Shown here: positions 35,410-42,624 of the stretch, in pieces
Layout: each line of letters begins with the position of its first letter
Position numbering within the stretch: the first letter of the stretch is position 1
Assembly (NCBI GenBank): GCA_001940825.1
Contig: MSGT01000046.1
Coordinates: 1 to 64,000, forward strand
Direction: 5' to 3'
From: Sphaerochaeta sp. Phil3
GTDB taxonomy: Bacteria; Spirochaetota; Spirochaetia; Sphaerochaetales; Sphaerochaetaceae
Length of the DNA stretch: 64,000 bases
Position numbers and translations under genes: made by a program
The notes under the pieces: generated by a model
Told to the model about the DNA's origin: nothing
Databases searched by the model: none
Seen by the model: only the letters and a program-made list of their open reading frames with translations

Positions 35410-36090
35410 TCAAAGGTCAGCTATTGTGACGTTCTCTCCATGTACGGCGTTCCAGTCCTTTTTGAAGTCCTCGACCGCTTTGTCTATGCATGGCATCGAC
35501 AGCCCTTTCATGAAGACATCGTATGGAACAGTGCAGAACGATGCTCCGCAGGCGAACGAAGATGTTATTTCCTGTATGTTCTTGAAGGATGCGGCTACGA
35601 TTTGGCAGTCAGAGCCGCTTTCGTCTATGAAATGCTGTATCTCGCCTATGACCTGTTGTGCATCTATGTTCACATCAAGCATCCTATTGTAGTAGCAGGC
35701 CATGTATCGAGCCCCGGCAAGGACGGCCATGATGCCTTGGAATGTGGTGTATACGCTTGTGGCGGTAACCCCTATGCCTTCCTTTCTGAGGATTTGCATT
35801 GCCTTGAGGCCCTCCTTGGATACGGGAATCTTAACGAATGTGTTATCTCCAAGCTCTTTGTGGATGCGTTTTGCCTCCTTCACTATGGTGTCGCAGTCGT
35901 TGCCTATGACCTGTACGTGTAATGTGGCGTCTTCTCCTATGAGGGCTTTTATTGCACGCATGTGCTCAAAGAAAGGCACGTTGCCTTCCTTCTTCATTAT
36001 TGAAGGGTTCGTCGTGACGCCCGCCAACTGGCAGTATTGTAGTGCCTGTTCTATTTCCTTTAGGTTCGCTGTATCGAGCATTAGCTGCAT
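35410..36090 (-). CDS. Transaldolase / fructose-6-phosphate aldolase family protein
   Basis: 226-aa class I aldolase of the small transaldolase (TalC/Fsa) group. The N terminus MQLMLDTANLKEIEQAL, GVTTNPSIMKKEG and the Schiff-base lysine in FVKIPVSKEG are typical, as is GVTATSVYTTFQGI. Members either transfer dihydroxyacetone units in the pentose phosphate pathway or act as fructose-6-phosphate aldolase; the Tyr/Phe switch residue lies in YMACYYNRMLD, and I cannot assign activity safely. AGGAG precedes the ATG at 36090. The gene is divergent from the sugar ABC operon. Confidence 0.88.
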   Translation of the reverse strand: MQLMLDTANLKEIEQALQYCQLAGVTTNPSIMKKEGNVPFFEHMRAIKALIGEDATLHVQVIGNDCDTIVKEAKRIHKELGDNTFVKIPVSKEGLKAMQILRKEGIGVTATSVYTTFQGIMAVLAGARYMACYYNRMLDVNIDAQQVIGEIQHFIDESGSDCQIVAASFKNIQEITSSFACGASFCTVPYDVFMKGLSMPCIDKAVEDFKKDWNAVHGENVTIADL

Positions 36091-36228
36091 TTTCGTCTCC
36101 TGTGGAATGTTTGGTTTAGGGTAATCCTACATCTACTTGGCCCAAAGAAGATAGCACTTTACCTTCGTTTCTTCATGGAATCGCCAAAGAAAAATGAAAC
36201 TGCCAATCCTGGCTCTTGAGGGTCTTTC

Positions 36229-36257
36229 TTGGAAAAAGGTCAAAAAGTAGGTATAAT
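36229..36257 (+). promoter_or_regulatory. Strong promoter upstream of the sugar ABC operon
   Basis: TTGGAA (36229-36234), 17-bp spacer, consensus TATAAT (36252-36257). It drives the 35-codon frame at 36288 and possibly the whole operon. The preceding 36091-36228 shows no gene. Confidence 0.75.
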
Positions 36258-36287
36258 TTCATTGGAAAACGTACAAGAGGTGCTTTT

Positions 36288-36395
36288 ATGCTTAAACGAA
36301 AGAAAGGTAACATACTTTCCTCTATATGTGGTTATATTCCTACGGTGAAGCGACGTTTGACTTTGCTGATATTTCTCCAGAGAGATACATTCTAA
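36288..36395 (+). CDS. Small basic open frame (35 aa), possible leader peptide
   Basis: Starts ATG after AAGAGG, 24 nt beyond the expected start of the 36229 promoter. The peptide begins MLKRKKGNILSS, has a KRRLTLLIFL core and ends at TAA 36393. It is basic and amphipathic with no family match. The tidy promoter, ribosome site and frame suggest it is translated, either as a leader peptide of the sugar transport operon or as an independent small protein. Region 36396-36507 downstream is AT-rich and otherwise empty. Confidence 0.45.
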   Translation: MLKRKKGNILSSICGYIPTVKRRLTLLIFLQRDTF

Positions 36396-36507
36396 ACGAA
36401 GAATAGACCTTCATTGGGGAAACATTGCCAATTTTACATCTTCTTGACCAAAAAAATATAGCCGTTTGCAATTTGTAGTGATAGAACATACCTTGTCATT
36501 AATTCAA

Positions 36508-36523
36508 AGGGGGCAATCCCCCT
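36508..36523 (+). promoter_or_regulatory. Hairpin just before the binding-protein ribosome site
   Basis: AGGGGG-CAAT-CCCCCT, a tight 6-bp stem with a 4-nt loop, ending 5 bases before the GGAGG at 36529. Without a T tract it is more likely a stabilising 5' structure or processing site than a terminator. Confidence 0.45.
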
Positions 36524-36538
36524 GGATTGGAGGAAAAA

Positions 36539-37837
36539 ATGAAAAAGACAATTGTTGTTCTCGTAGCTCTTGCACTTGTTCTTTCAAGCGCATTTGCACA
36601 GGCTTCTGCTGAGAATCAGACAGCAAAGCAGGGTTCCGTCTATTGGCTCAACTTCAAGCCGGAAGCTGACGCAACCTTCCAGGAAATCGCTGCTGCATAC
36701 ACAGCGGAGACTGGTGTTCCTGTAAAAGTCGTTACAGCCGCTTCAGGAGAGTATAGCACGACTCTCACCGCAGAGATGGACAAATCCACTCCTCCTACGC
36801 TCTTTGTCATTGGAAACGATGGTGCAGTAAGAACTTGGGGTGAGTATGCATACGATCTCACGGGAACCAAGGTCGCCAACGAGCTTACCACGGCTGCATA
36901 CAACCACTACGATGAAAACGGTAAGCTCTGCTCAATTGGCTACTGCTATGAGAGCTTTGGCATCATCGTGAACAAGGAGCTCCTTGCAAAGGCCAGCTAT
37001 GCAGTAGAGGACATCAAGGACTTCGCATCCCTCAAGGCCATCGTTGAAGACATCCATGCAAGAGCTGCTGAGCTTGGCTTCGATGCATTCACATCATCTG
37101 GTATGGACGGCTCCTCTTCCTGGAGATTCTCCGGACACCTTGCAAACGTCGCTCTCTACTACGAAGCAAGAGACGATGGTTGGACGGACGGCCCTCAGCC
37201 AGCAAAGATCACAGGCAAGTATCTTGGCAACTTCAAGAACCTTTGGGATCTCTACATCAACAACTCCGCATACGCTCCTAACTCCCTTGCAACAGGCGGA
37301 TACGATGCAAAGAACGAGTTTGGTACGAAGAAGGCTGTATTCTACCAGAACGGAAGCTGGGAGTACGAATCTCTTGTGAAGGATTATGGTCTTGATCCTG
37401 AAAACCTCACAATGATTCCTTTCTACTGCGGTGTCGAAGGCGAGGAGATGGCCGGTCTCAACTGTGGAACAGAGAACTGCTGGGCGGTCAATGCAAAGGC
37501 TTCTCAGGAAGATATCGAGGCAACTCTTGATTTCATGTACTGGATGGTCACTTCCAAGACTGGAACAGAGCTTCTCGTTAGGACACTTGGTGCAATCCCA
37601 TACAAGCAGGCTCCTGTTTCTGACAACGTGTTCCTCAAAGCCGCAAGCGAATACGACAAGAAGGGTAACTATGTCATGGCTTGGGCATTCAACTACACTC
37701 CAGCTGTAGATGACTGGAGAGCAGGTGTCGTTTCTGCAATGAACCAGTATGACAACGCTCCTTCAGCTGAGACTTGGAAGCTTGTCGAGACTGCATTCGT
37801 CCAAGGTTGGGCAACGCAGTATGCAAACGAGCACTAA
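36539..37837 (+). CDS. Carbohydrate ABC transporter substrate-binding protein
   Basis: 432-aa extracytoplasmic sugar-binding protein of the MalE-like (CUT1) group. A Sec signal peptide covers residues 1-24 (cleavage near AFA-QAS). The mature part has the expected bilobal pattern with VYWLNFKPEADATFQEIAAA at the N terminus, PTLFVIGNDGAVRTW, and aromatic ligand-site residues (YCYESFGI, WRFSGHLA, YQNGSWEYE). Substrate is unknown. The ATG at 36539 has TGGAGG upstream. A strong hairpin with a short T tract follows the gene, so permease levels are probably lower, as is common for such operons. Confidence 0.92.
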   Translation: MKKTIVVLVALALVLSSAFAQASAENQTAKQGSVYWLNFKPEADATFQEIAAAYTAETGVPVKVVTAASGEYSTTLTAEMDKSTPPTLFVIGNDGAVRTWGEYAYDLTGTKVANELTTAAYNHYDENGKLCSIGYCYESFGIIVNKELLAKASYAVEDIKDFASLKAIVEDIHARAAELGFDAFTSSGMDGSSSWRFSGHLANVALYYEARDDGWTDGPQPAKITGKYLGNFKNLWDLYINNSAYAPNSLATGGYDAKNEFGTKKAVFYQNGSWEYESLVKDYGLDPENLTMIPFYCGVEGEEMAGLNCGTENCWAVNAKASQEDIEATLDFMYWMVTSKTGTELLVRTLGAIPYKQAPVSDNVFLKAASEYDKKGNYVMAWAFNYTPAVDDWRAGVVSAMNQYDNAPSAETWKLVETAFVQGWATQYANEH

Positions 37838-37853
37838 TCTCTAGAAGATTCTG

Positions 37854-37887
37854 ATGGCGGAGTCAAGGCTCCGCCATCTTCTTTTAA
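37854..37887 (+). terminator. Intercistronic terminator/stabiliser
   Basis: Perfect 10-bp stem GATGGCGGAG/CTCCGCCATC with a 6-nt loop, followed by TTCTTTTAA, between the binding protein and permease genes. It likely gives partial termination and protects the upstream mRNA. Confidence 0.75.
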
Positions 37888-37929
37888 TCACTTGCTTTTT
37901 GAAAATTGCACTAGGAGTTGACTAAGTAC

Positions 37930-38859
37930 ATGACAGCGACGAAAAAGAAGGTCCGCAGTCAGGGGGGCGGTCTTAGGTCCTCCCTTATAAAGAAACCAAT
38001 CAAGCATTGGTTCCCCCTGTTCATGGGTCCTACGATTATAGCCTTTGCAATAGGATTCGTATGGCCATTCATTCAAGGCATATACCTTTCGTTCTGCAAG
38101 TTCAGAATCACATCAGACGCCACATTCATTGGCGTTGGAAACTACATCAAGGCGTTCAAAGACGCATCGTTCATGCATGCGTTTTGGTACACAGCTTTGT
38201 ATGCGGTAGTATCGGTATTGATAATCAACGTTTTGGCCTTTGCAATTGCGCTGGCCCTCACTCAGAAGATAAAGGGCAGCAACCTGTTCAGGACAGTGTT
38301 CTTCATGCCCAACCTAATTGGAGGAATCGTTCTTGGCCATATCTGGTCAATGATTTTTGACGGAATCCTCGCAAAATACAACACATCCATCCTCCTTGAA
38401 ACCAAATACGGCTTTTGGGGACTTGTCATCCTCATGTGCTGGCAACAGATAGGCTACATGATGATAATCTACATCGCAGGTATCCAGGCCATCCCAGACG
38501 ACATCATTGAGGCAGCCGAGATTGATGGTGCGAACCGCTGGCAGACGCTTGTGAACATAACCATCCCAAACGTCATGTCTTCCATCACGATATGCACGTT
38601 CCTAACGCTCTCAAACGGCTTCAAGCTCTTTGACCAGAACCTGGCGCTCAATGGTGGCCAGCCATTCATCTTCAAGGCCGATGGTTCTGTGGTCAAGACC
38701 ACGGAGATGCTTGCCTTGAACATCTATTCGACGTTCTACGGCTCGAACACCGCTGCACGAGGAACCGCACAGGCAAAGGCCGTGATCTTCTTCGTTCTTG
38801 TTGCCGTAATTGGTCTGTTGCAGCTTAAGTTTACCCGCGAAAAGGAGGTACAGCAGTAA
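37930..38859 (+). CDS. Sugar ABC permease 1 (MalF/UgpA-like)
   Basis: 309-aa inner-membrane subunit with six spans. After a basic N terminus, the membrane part starts at WFPLFMGPTIIAFAIGF. The EAA coupling motif EAAEIDGANRWQTLVNITIP lies near residue 200. The start is ATG 37930 with AGGAG 12 nt upstream; an in-frame TTG at 37918 sits too close to the ribosome site. It pairs with the next permease, which overlaps by one base. No ATP-binding subunit is encoded here, so a shared MsmK/MalK-type ATPase must act in trans. Confidence 0.93.
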   Translation: MTATKKKVRSQGGGLRSSLIKKPIKHWFPLFMGPTIIAFAIGFVWPFIQGIYLSFCKFRITSDATFIGVGNYIKAFKDASFMHAFWYTALYAVVSVLIINVLAFAIALALTQKIKGSNLFRTVFFMPNLIGGIVLGHIWSMIFDGILAKYNTSILLETKYGFWGLVILMCWQQIGYMMIIYIAGIQAIPDDIIEAAEIDGANRWQTLVNITIPNVMSSITICTFLTLSNGFKLFDQNLALNGGQPFIFKADGSVVKTTEMLALNIYSTFYGSNTAARGTAQAKAVIFFVLVAVIGLLQLKFTREKEVQQ

Positions 38860-39713
38860 TGGCAGCCAGTCTTACAGGAGAAAAGGTCAGAAGAACAGTC
38901 CTCTCCGTTTTCTTTGCTTTGTTGTCTCTTCTTTGGATATTCCCAATCGTCCTTGTCATCTTGAACTCCTTCAAGATCAACACCTTCGTCAAGACCAACA
39001 CCTTCTCGATTCCAGCCGGAGAGATGTGGGCGGGCTTCTCCAACTTCGTAAAGGGCATGACGTTTGGAAACTATCCTTACCTCAAATCCGTTGGATATTC
39101 GTTCCTCATCACCATAGTCTCCACTGCGGTCATCCTCCTTTGCACGAGCATGTCCGCTTGGTACATCTCAAGGATAGACTCCCTTGTATGCCGCATAGTC
39201 TACTATCTTTGCGTTTTCAGCATGGTTGTTCCTTTCCAAATGGTTATGTTCACGCTATCCAAAACCGCCGACACTCTAAAGTTTAATACCCCGTTCACAA
39301 TCCCCGTCGTTTACCTTGGTTTTGGTGCTGGCCTTGCAATCTTCATGTTCTCAGGCTTCATGAAGACGATTCCACTTGAGATGGAGGAGGCCGCCGTCAT
39401 AGACGGCTGCGGCCCTATCCGCACATACTTCCAGGTTGTTCTTCCTGTCCTCAAGCCAACTTTGATCTCCGTTGCAATTCTTGAGATCATGTGGGTCTGG
39501 AACGACTATCTTCTTCCGTACCTCGTCCTTGACAGGACCAAATACATGACAATTCCAATCCACATCCAGTACCTCAAGGGCAGCTATGGTGTTGTTGACC
39601 TTGGTGCCACAATGGCTATGGTTCTTATGGGAATCATACCAGTGATAATCTTCTACCTTTGCTGTCAGAAGTACATCATAAAGGGTGTGGCCGCCGGTGC
39701 CGTCAAAGGCTGA
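38859..39713 (+). CDS. Sugar ABC permease 2 (MalG/UgpE-like)
   Basis: 284-aa inner-membrane subunit with six spans. The EAA motif is EEAAVIDGCGPIRTYFQVVLP near 185-205, with the usual MALG-type hydrophobic first helix at 12-32. The ATG overlaps the stop of permease 1 (TAATG), with AAAGGAGG upstream, so translation is coupled. It ends the transport operon. The sequence beyond it is a ~750-bp repeat-rich intergenic region with no clear terminator. Confidence 0.93.
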   Translation: MAASLTGEKVRRTVLSVFFALLSLLWIFPIVLVILNSFKINTFVKTNTFSIPAGEMWAGFSNFVKGMTFGNYPYLKSVGYSFLITIVSTAVILLCTSMSAWYISRIDSLVCRIVYYLCVFSMVVPFQMVMFTLSKTADTLKFNTPFTIPVVYLGFGAGLAIFMFSGFMKTIPLEMEEAAVIDGCGPIRTYFQVVLPVLKPTLISVAILEIMWVWNDYLLPYLVLDRTKYMTIPIHIQYLKGSYGVVDLGATMAMVLMGIIPVIIFYLCCQKYIIKGVAAGAVKG

Positions 39714-39749
39714 TTTCTTCGTTCTTCGTGTGACCTACTGCGTCACTTC

Positions 39750-40140
39750 GGCACAGGCCGTGCATCACAGCACTGTCCTGTGCCTTGCTTCTTGTATGTC
39801 GCACGGACAACTTCGAAATCTCTCTTGCTCTTTGCGTGCATTGCGTTGTCAGTTCGGGCACAGCCGTACAGAGAAGTACTGTCTGTGCCCTTCGTCCTAG
39901 CACTGCCTCGCAAATAGCCGCGAGACGTAGCTTCTTGGCCTTTTGGTGTCAGCCGTTGTCGATGCGCTCAAGCCGTACAGCATAGTAATGTCGCGGTTCC
40001 CCCTCCTTGTTCTGACCGCGAATAGCTTCGAAATTTCTATTGCTCTTTGGGCCGTCTTCATCGTTGCTGCACTCGGGCTGTGCACTCTAGCACTATCCCT
40101 TGTTTTGTTTCGTGTACTAAGCTCACTATGCTCATTACGC
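39750..40140. repeat. Diverged ~215-bp tandem duplication with palindromic units
   Basis: The blocks CTTCGAAATCTCTCTTGC (from 39811) and CTTCGAAATTTCTATTGC (from 40026), each followed by TCTTTG, are ~215 bp apart, and flanking sequence aligns as well. The hairpin GGCACAG...GTGC-GCAC...CTGTGCC (39750-39784) recurs as GGGCACAG...GTAC-GTAC...CTGTGCCC (39856-39890), with a compensating base-pair change. Degenerate relatives occur near 39971 and 40074, giving a period of ~107 bp. No convincing gene lies here; short open frames in the repeats are chance. Confidence 0.6.
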
Positions 40141-40168
40141 TTACAACTCTCACTACGCCTACTAATGC
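40115..40168. repeat. 9-bp tandem array, six units
   Basis: TACTAAGCT, CACTATGCT, CATTACGCT, TACAACTCT, CACTACGCC and TACTAATGC in strict register, with consensus YACTAMGCT. Confidence 0.75.
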
Positions 40169-40226
40169 GCTTTAATCGACTATATTGTGTGGATGTCTTG
40201 CGCATTTCGAACATCACGCACGTACT

Positions 40227-40280
40227 TCACGTGCAACACTCACTTCACGAACTTCTCTCACATCACGGACTACTCGCACC
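40227..40280. repeat. Weak 9/18-bp tandem array
   Basis: TCACG recurs at 40227, 40245 and 40263 (18-bp steps), with intermediate nonamers ACACTCACT and TCTCTCACA. More degenerate than its neighbours. Confidence 0.5.
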
Positions 40281-40331
40281 AAAACGCACTGTTTTGGGAC
40301 TTTCGTTTGGAAATTGTCAGCGTTTTGTAGC

Positions 40332-40375
40332 GATGGTGAGCATGGTGAGTGTGGTGGGTTGGTAAGCATGGTGAG
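40332..40375. repeat. 9-bp tandem array (NATGGTGAG)
   Basis: GATGGTGAG, CATGGTGAG, TGTGGTGGG, an 8-bp unit TTGGTAAG, then CATGGTGAG. Confidence 0.65.
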
Positions 40376-40392
40376 TAATTTGAGCTTGGTTG

Positions 40393-40475
40393 AATCTGTA
40401 GCCAATCTGTAGAGGTTGTAGTGGTTGTGGCGGTTGTAGCACCTGTAGAATCCGTGTCGCTTGTGGCAGGTGTCG
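40393..40475. repeat. 9-bp tandem array (NNNYTGTAG), nine units
   Basis: AATCTGTAG, then CC, AATCTGTAG, AGGTTGTAG, TGGTTGTGG, CGGTTGTAG, CACCTGTAG, AATCCGTGT, CGCTTGTGG and CAGGTGTCG. The opening 20 bases are nearly identical to those of the array at 57914. Confidence 0.8.
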
Positions 40476-40508
40476 AGACCAAGTAAAACCAAAATCAAGG
40501 CTAAACTT

Positions 40509-40537
40509 TTGATAAGTTACAATGCATGTGTGATAAT
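40509..40537 (+). promoter_or_regulatory. Promoter of the toxin-like small gene
   Basis: TTGATA (40509-40514), 17-bp spacer, GATAAT (40532-40537), giving a leader of about 108 nt before the ATG at 40652. Confidence 0.55.
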
Positions 40538-40595
40538 GAAGATGGAACTGCCGTGAAACGGTGGACGGTTCGACCTCTCGTATTCGTAGTAGGAT

Positions 40596-40618
40596 ATCGG
40601 GAGGGGTTGCCTCCCGAT
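40596..40618 (+). promoter_or_regulatory. Leader hairpin of the toxin-like gene
   Basis: ATCGGGAGG/CCTCCCGAT, a 9-bp stem with a 5-nt loop, about 20 nt upstream of the GGAGG ribosome site. In type I systems such leader structures delay translation. Confidence 0.5.
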
Positions 40619-40651
40619 TCTTCTGAAAAGTCGAAGAAGGAGGTTTTGCCT

Positions 40652-40729
40652 ATGAGCGATTTCGAATTGCTGATGATTGTATTCACAGTCCTTAGCCTGT
40701 TGATAATGGCTTACAATGGTAGAAAGTAG
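40652..40729 (+). CDS. Putative holin-like type I toxin, 25 aa
   Basis: A tiny single-span membrane peptide, MSDFELLMIVFTVLSLLIMA followed by YNGRK. An acidic start, one ~17-residue hydrophobic helix and a basic end match the Hol-Tox/'putative holin-like toxin' peptides of Firmicutes (Asp/Glu-Phe-Glu-Leu-Leu-Met pattern). These damage membranes when overexpressed. AAGGAGG lies 9 nt before the ATG. It has its own promoter, a leader hairpin, a terminator hairpin, and a strong antisense promoter (40817-40845) whose RNA would overlap the 3' end, the layout of type I toxin-antitoxin loci. In frame, an upstream extension to 40526 is open but has no ribosome site. Confidence 0.6.
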   Translation: MSDFELLMIVFTVLSLLIMAYNGRK

Positions 40730-40764
40730 TACCGCCCAGCCCTCGACAGCTGAGCGGTATTTAT
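40730..40764 (+). terminator. Terminator hairpin of the toxin-like gene
   Basis: TACCGC-c-CAGC ... GCTG-a-GCGGTA followed by TTTAT, starting directly after the stop codon. Confidence 0.6.
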
Positions 40765-40810
40765 CGTAAAGCAATCTGAGGTTGACCGTCCACAGGCGGT
40801 GCCTCTTTTC
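40730..40810 (-). ncRNA. Candidate antisense antitoxin RNA
   Basis: Transcription from the minus-strand promoter at 40817-40845 would begin near 40810 and run into the 3' end of the toxin transcript, making a complementary RNA. The 5' end is inferred from the promoter; the 3' end is not defined because no T-tract terminator is seen on this strand. Confidence 0.4.
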
Positions 40811-40816
40811 ATTCGA

Positions 40817-40845
40817 AGTATCGCAAAAGAAACACCAACTGTCAA
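40817..40845 (-). promoter_or_regulatory. Strong antisense promoter facing the toxin-like gene
   Basis: Minus-strand TTGACA (40840-40845), exact 17-bp spacer, GATACT (40817-40822). It is among the best promoters in the window and points at no minus-strand coding gene. Confidence 0.65.
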
Positions 40846-40977
40846 GTTTTGTGAAAATGTATCTTTGGGTTCATTCCTACTGGAAGGTGGATGACTTTCT
40901 TCCTTTTCCTTCGTTTTCGGGCTCTACTGAAGAAAACTTTCTTCATAAATCTGCTTTTTTCGGTTTGGTGAAGAACG

Positions 40978-41020
40978 CTTGTTCCGTTTCATTCATGTCT
41001 TTTTGAATGAGCGGAACAAG
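40978..41020. promoter_or_regulatory. Large inverted repeat next to the second poly-G promoter
   Basis: CTTGTTCCG(ttt)CATTC pairs with GAATG(ag)CGGAACAAG across a 10-nt loop, ending 5 bp before the -35 box. It could be a read-through barrier or an operator. Region 40846-40977 shows nothing else. Confidence 0.45.
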
Positions 41021-41025
41021 TTCAC

Positions 41026-41053
41026 TTGACAATGTGCTGGGGGGGGGTAGACT
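41026..41053 (+). promoter_or_regulatory. Promoter with a nine-G tract in the spacer (copy 2)
   Basis: TTGACA (41026-41031), a 16-bp spacer ending in nine G (41039-41047), TAGACT (41048-41053). Same as copy 1 except that the spacer is one base shorter. Confidence 0.8.
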
Positions 41054-41103
41054 GAAGTCTGTCAGTCGGGGAGAACATCAATCATACCCCGCTGTCAAAG
41101 GGG
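41050..41103 (+). promoter_or_regulatory. Conserved inverted repeat and structured leader of lipoprotein gene 2
   Basis: GACTGA/TCAGTC (41050-41055, 41062-41067), then CGGGG (41067-41071), CCCCG (41087-41091) and the ribosome-site GGGG (41100-41103), the same three mutually exclusive pairing segments as at 18786-18838. Confidence 0.5.
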
Positions 41104-41109
41104 AATATG

Positions 41110-42417
41110 ATGAGAAAGAACGTTTTGATTGTCGCATTGGTTCTGCTTGTCGCTCTCGTGAGCTGTGCAGACCATGAACACGCATGGAGTGAGTGGAAAG
41201 TTGTTGAGGAATCAACCTGTACGAAAGCTGGTTCCAGAACAAGAACCTGTATAGGTTGCAACGAGGTCGAGACCGAGAAGCTTCCTTTGAAGGAACATTC
41301 CTATGAGTGGACAGTCGTTGTTGCTCCTAACTGTGTCGATTCTGGAAAGAGCGAGCAGGTCTGCTCTGCATGTGGCGCCAAGGGTGAAACCAAAGACGTT
41401 GATGCACTTGGACATGAATACGGCGAAGAAGGCAAGTGTACAAGGTGTGGCAATACAAAGGATATAGTTGACAATGCGGTTGCAAGAATCGGAACTGAGT
41501 ACTATGCCATATTCGAAGAGGCTGTGATTGCTGCTTTGAAATCTGACATTGATTCAGAGAAAACTGTTGAAGTTCTTGCAAAGGAAATCTCTTTGGGAGA
41601 TCACTTCCCAGTGAACGGTTCTGTCACGATAAATGCAAATGGAGCAGACTTTAAGAACAAAGACCTTTCAGTTTATCACTATGAAGTATACACTTCTGCG
41701 TCTGGAAAGGTGATGGACAATGATATTGTCACAAAACAAGGCGACATAAAAATAGTGGTGAATGATGCCAAAAACCTTCATCTTTGGGGTAACGATGATA
41801 ATTTTAGAGATGAAGGTACAACCATTTCCATTGAAATGAAAAACTGCAGGTCGGAAGGTGATTCCAGGACTGCGTCCAATGGGTTGTTGATTTACCTAAC
41901 AGGGAACAAAGGCATAACGAATGTTTTGCTTGAAGGTTGTTCTTCTACGAAATCCAGTTCTCCTGTCTACACGAACGCAAGTGGAGAGATTGTCATAAAG
42001 GACTGTACCTTCACTGAATGCGCCGTTCCAATCAACATGAACTACAAGGCTGCTGAGGGTACACGTAGGGTGACGATAGATGGCTGTACTTTCACGGCCT
42101 GTGGTTGCACAGCTGAAGAAAACGAAGGCCTTTCAGCATATGCAGCTCCTATCAGAGTCCTGCATACTGTAGAAGGTTCTGACGATTGCGTAACAATCAG
42201 AAACACGTCTATTACTGGAACTGTTGGAACTAATGGAGATGTCCTGCTTCTTGCCAAGCATGAAAATGATTCGAAAATCAAGGCCGAGAAAGCAATCTTG
42301 GAGAACAACAAGACAGATATCGAGGTTGTCTATGGAAAGAATGCATCCCATGTAAAGACAGTCGAAGCTGGTGCTTCAGAGACAATCGAAGTCGTCCTTC
42401 CTTCTGAAAGGACGTAA
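41110..42417 (+). CDS. Surface lipoprotein with CxxC repeat modules and a beta-helix-like domain (copy 2)
   Basis: 435-aa paralogue of the 18846 gene. The signal peptide ends in LVALVSC (lipobox Cys near 21). Cys/His-rich modules follow (HEHAWSEWK, CTKAGSRTRTC, GCNEVE, KEHSYEWTV, CSACGAKGE, GHEYGEEGKCTRCGN), then a ~300-aa part with beta-helix-like repeats (VTINANGADF, IVIKDCTFTECAVPIN, VTIDGCTFTACG). I start it at the second of two tandem ATGs (41107 and 41110) because the GGGG ribosome site is then 6 nt away, as in copy 1. It is likely an exported adhesin-like protein. The last ~30 residues differ from copy 1. Confidence 0.85.
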   Translation: MRKNVLIVALVLLVALVSCADHEHAWSEWKVVEESTCTKAGSRTRTCIGCNEVETEKLPLKEHSYEWTVVVAPNCVDSGKSEQVCSACGAKGETKDVDALGHEYGEEGKCTRCGNTKDIVDNAVARIGTEYYAIFEEAVIAALKSDIDSEKTVEVLAKEISLGDHFPVNGSVTINANGADFKNKDLSVYHYEVYTSASGKVMDNDIVTKQGDIKIVVNDAKNLHLWGNDDNFRDEGTTISIEMKNCRSEGDSRTASNGLLIYLTGNKGITNVLLEGCSSTKSSSPVYTNASGEIVIKDCTFTECAVPINMNYKAAEGTRRVTIDGCTFTACGCTAEENEGLSAYAAPIRVLHTVEGSDDCVTIRNTSITGTVGTNGDVLLLAKHENDSKIKAEKAILENNKTDIEVVYGKNASHVKTVEAGASETIEVVLPSERT

Positions 42418-42514
42418 TCCAATGTCATCGGACTAGGGGATTGTCAATCCCGTTCAACGAATCTGAATGGAAAAGAGGATTCGTTTTCCAAGCTAGGTTT
42501 GTTTTTCATTCCCA

Positions 42515-42550
42515 CCCCTCCCAAGTCAACTGCGGGGAGGGGTTCATTTT
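42515..42550 (+). terminator. Terminator after lipoprotein gene 2
   Basis: CCCCTCCC (42515-42522) pairs with GGGAGGGG (42535-42542), followed by TTCATTTTG. Confidence 0.7.
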
Positions 42551-42624
42551 GTTATGTTTTACATGAAGAAAGTTCCAATGACTTTTGTTGAAATGAGAAA
42601 AAATGGATTTAAAACCAGTTTTTC

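Noticed and set aside
39685-40365. Several 60-140 codon frames on both strands in the repeat zone
   Set aside because: They follow the duplicated repeats, lack ribosome sites, and similarity between them comes from the DNA duplication. Better described as repeats.
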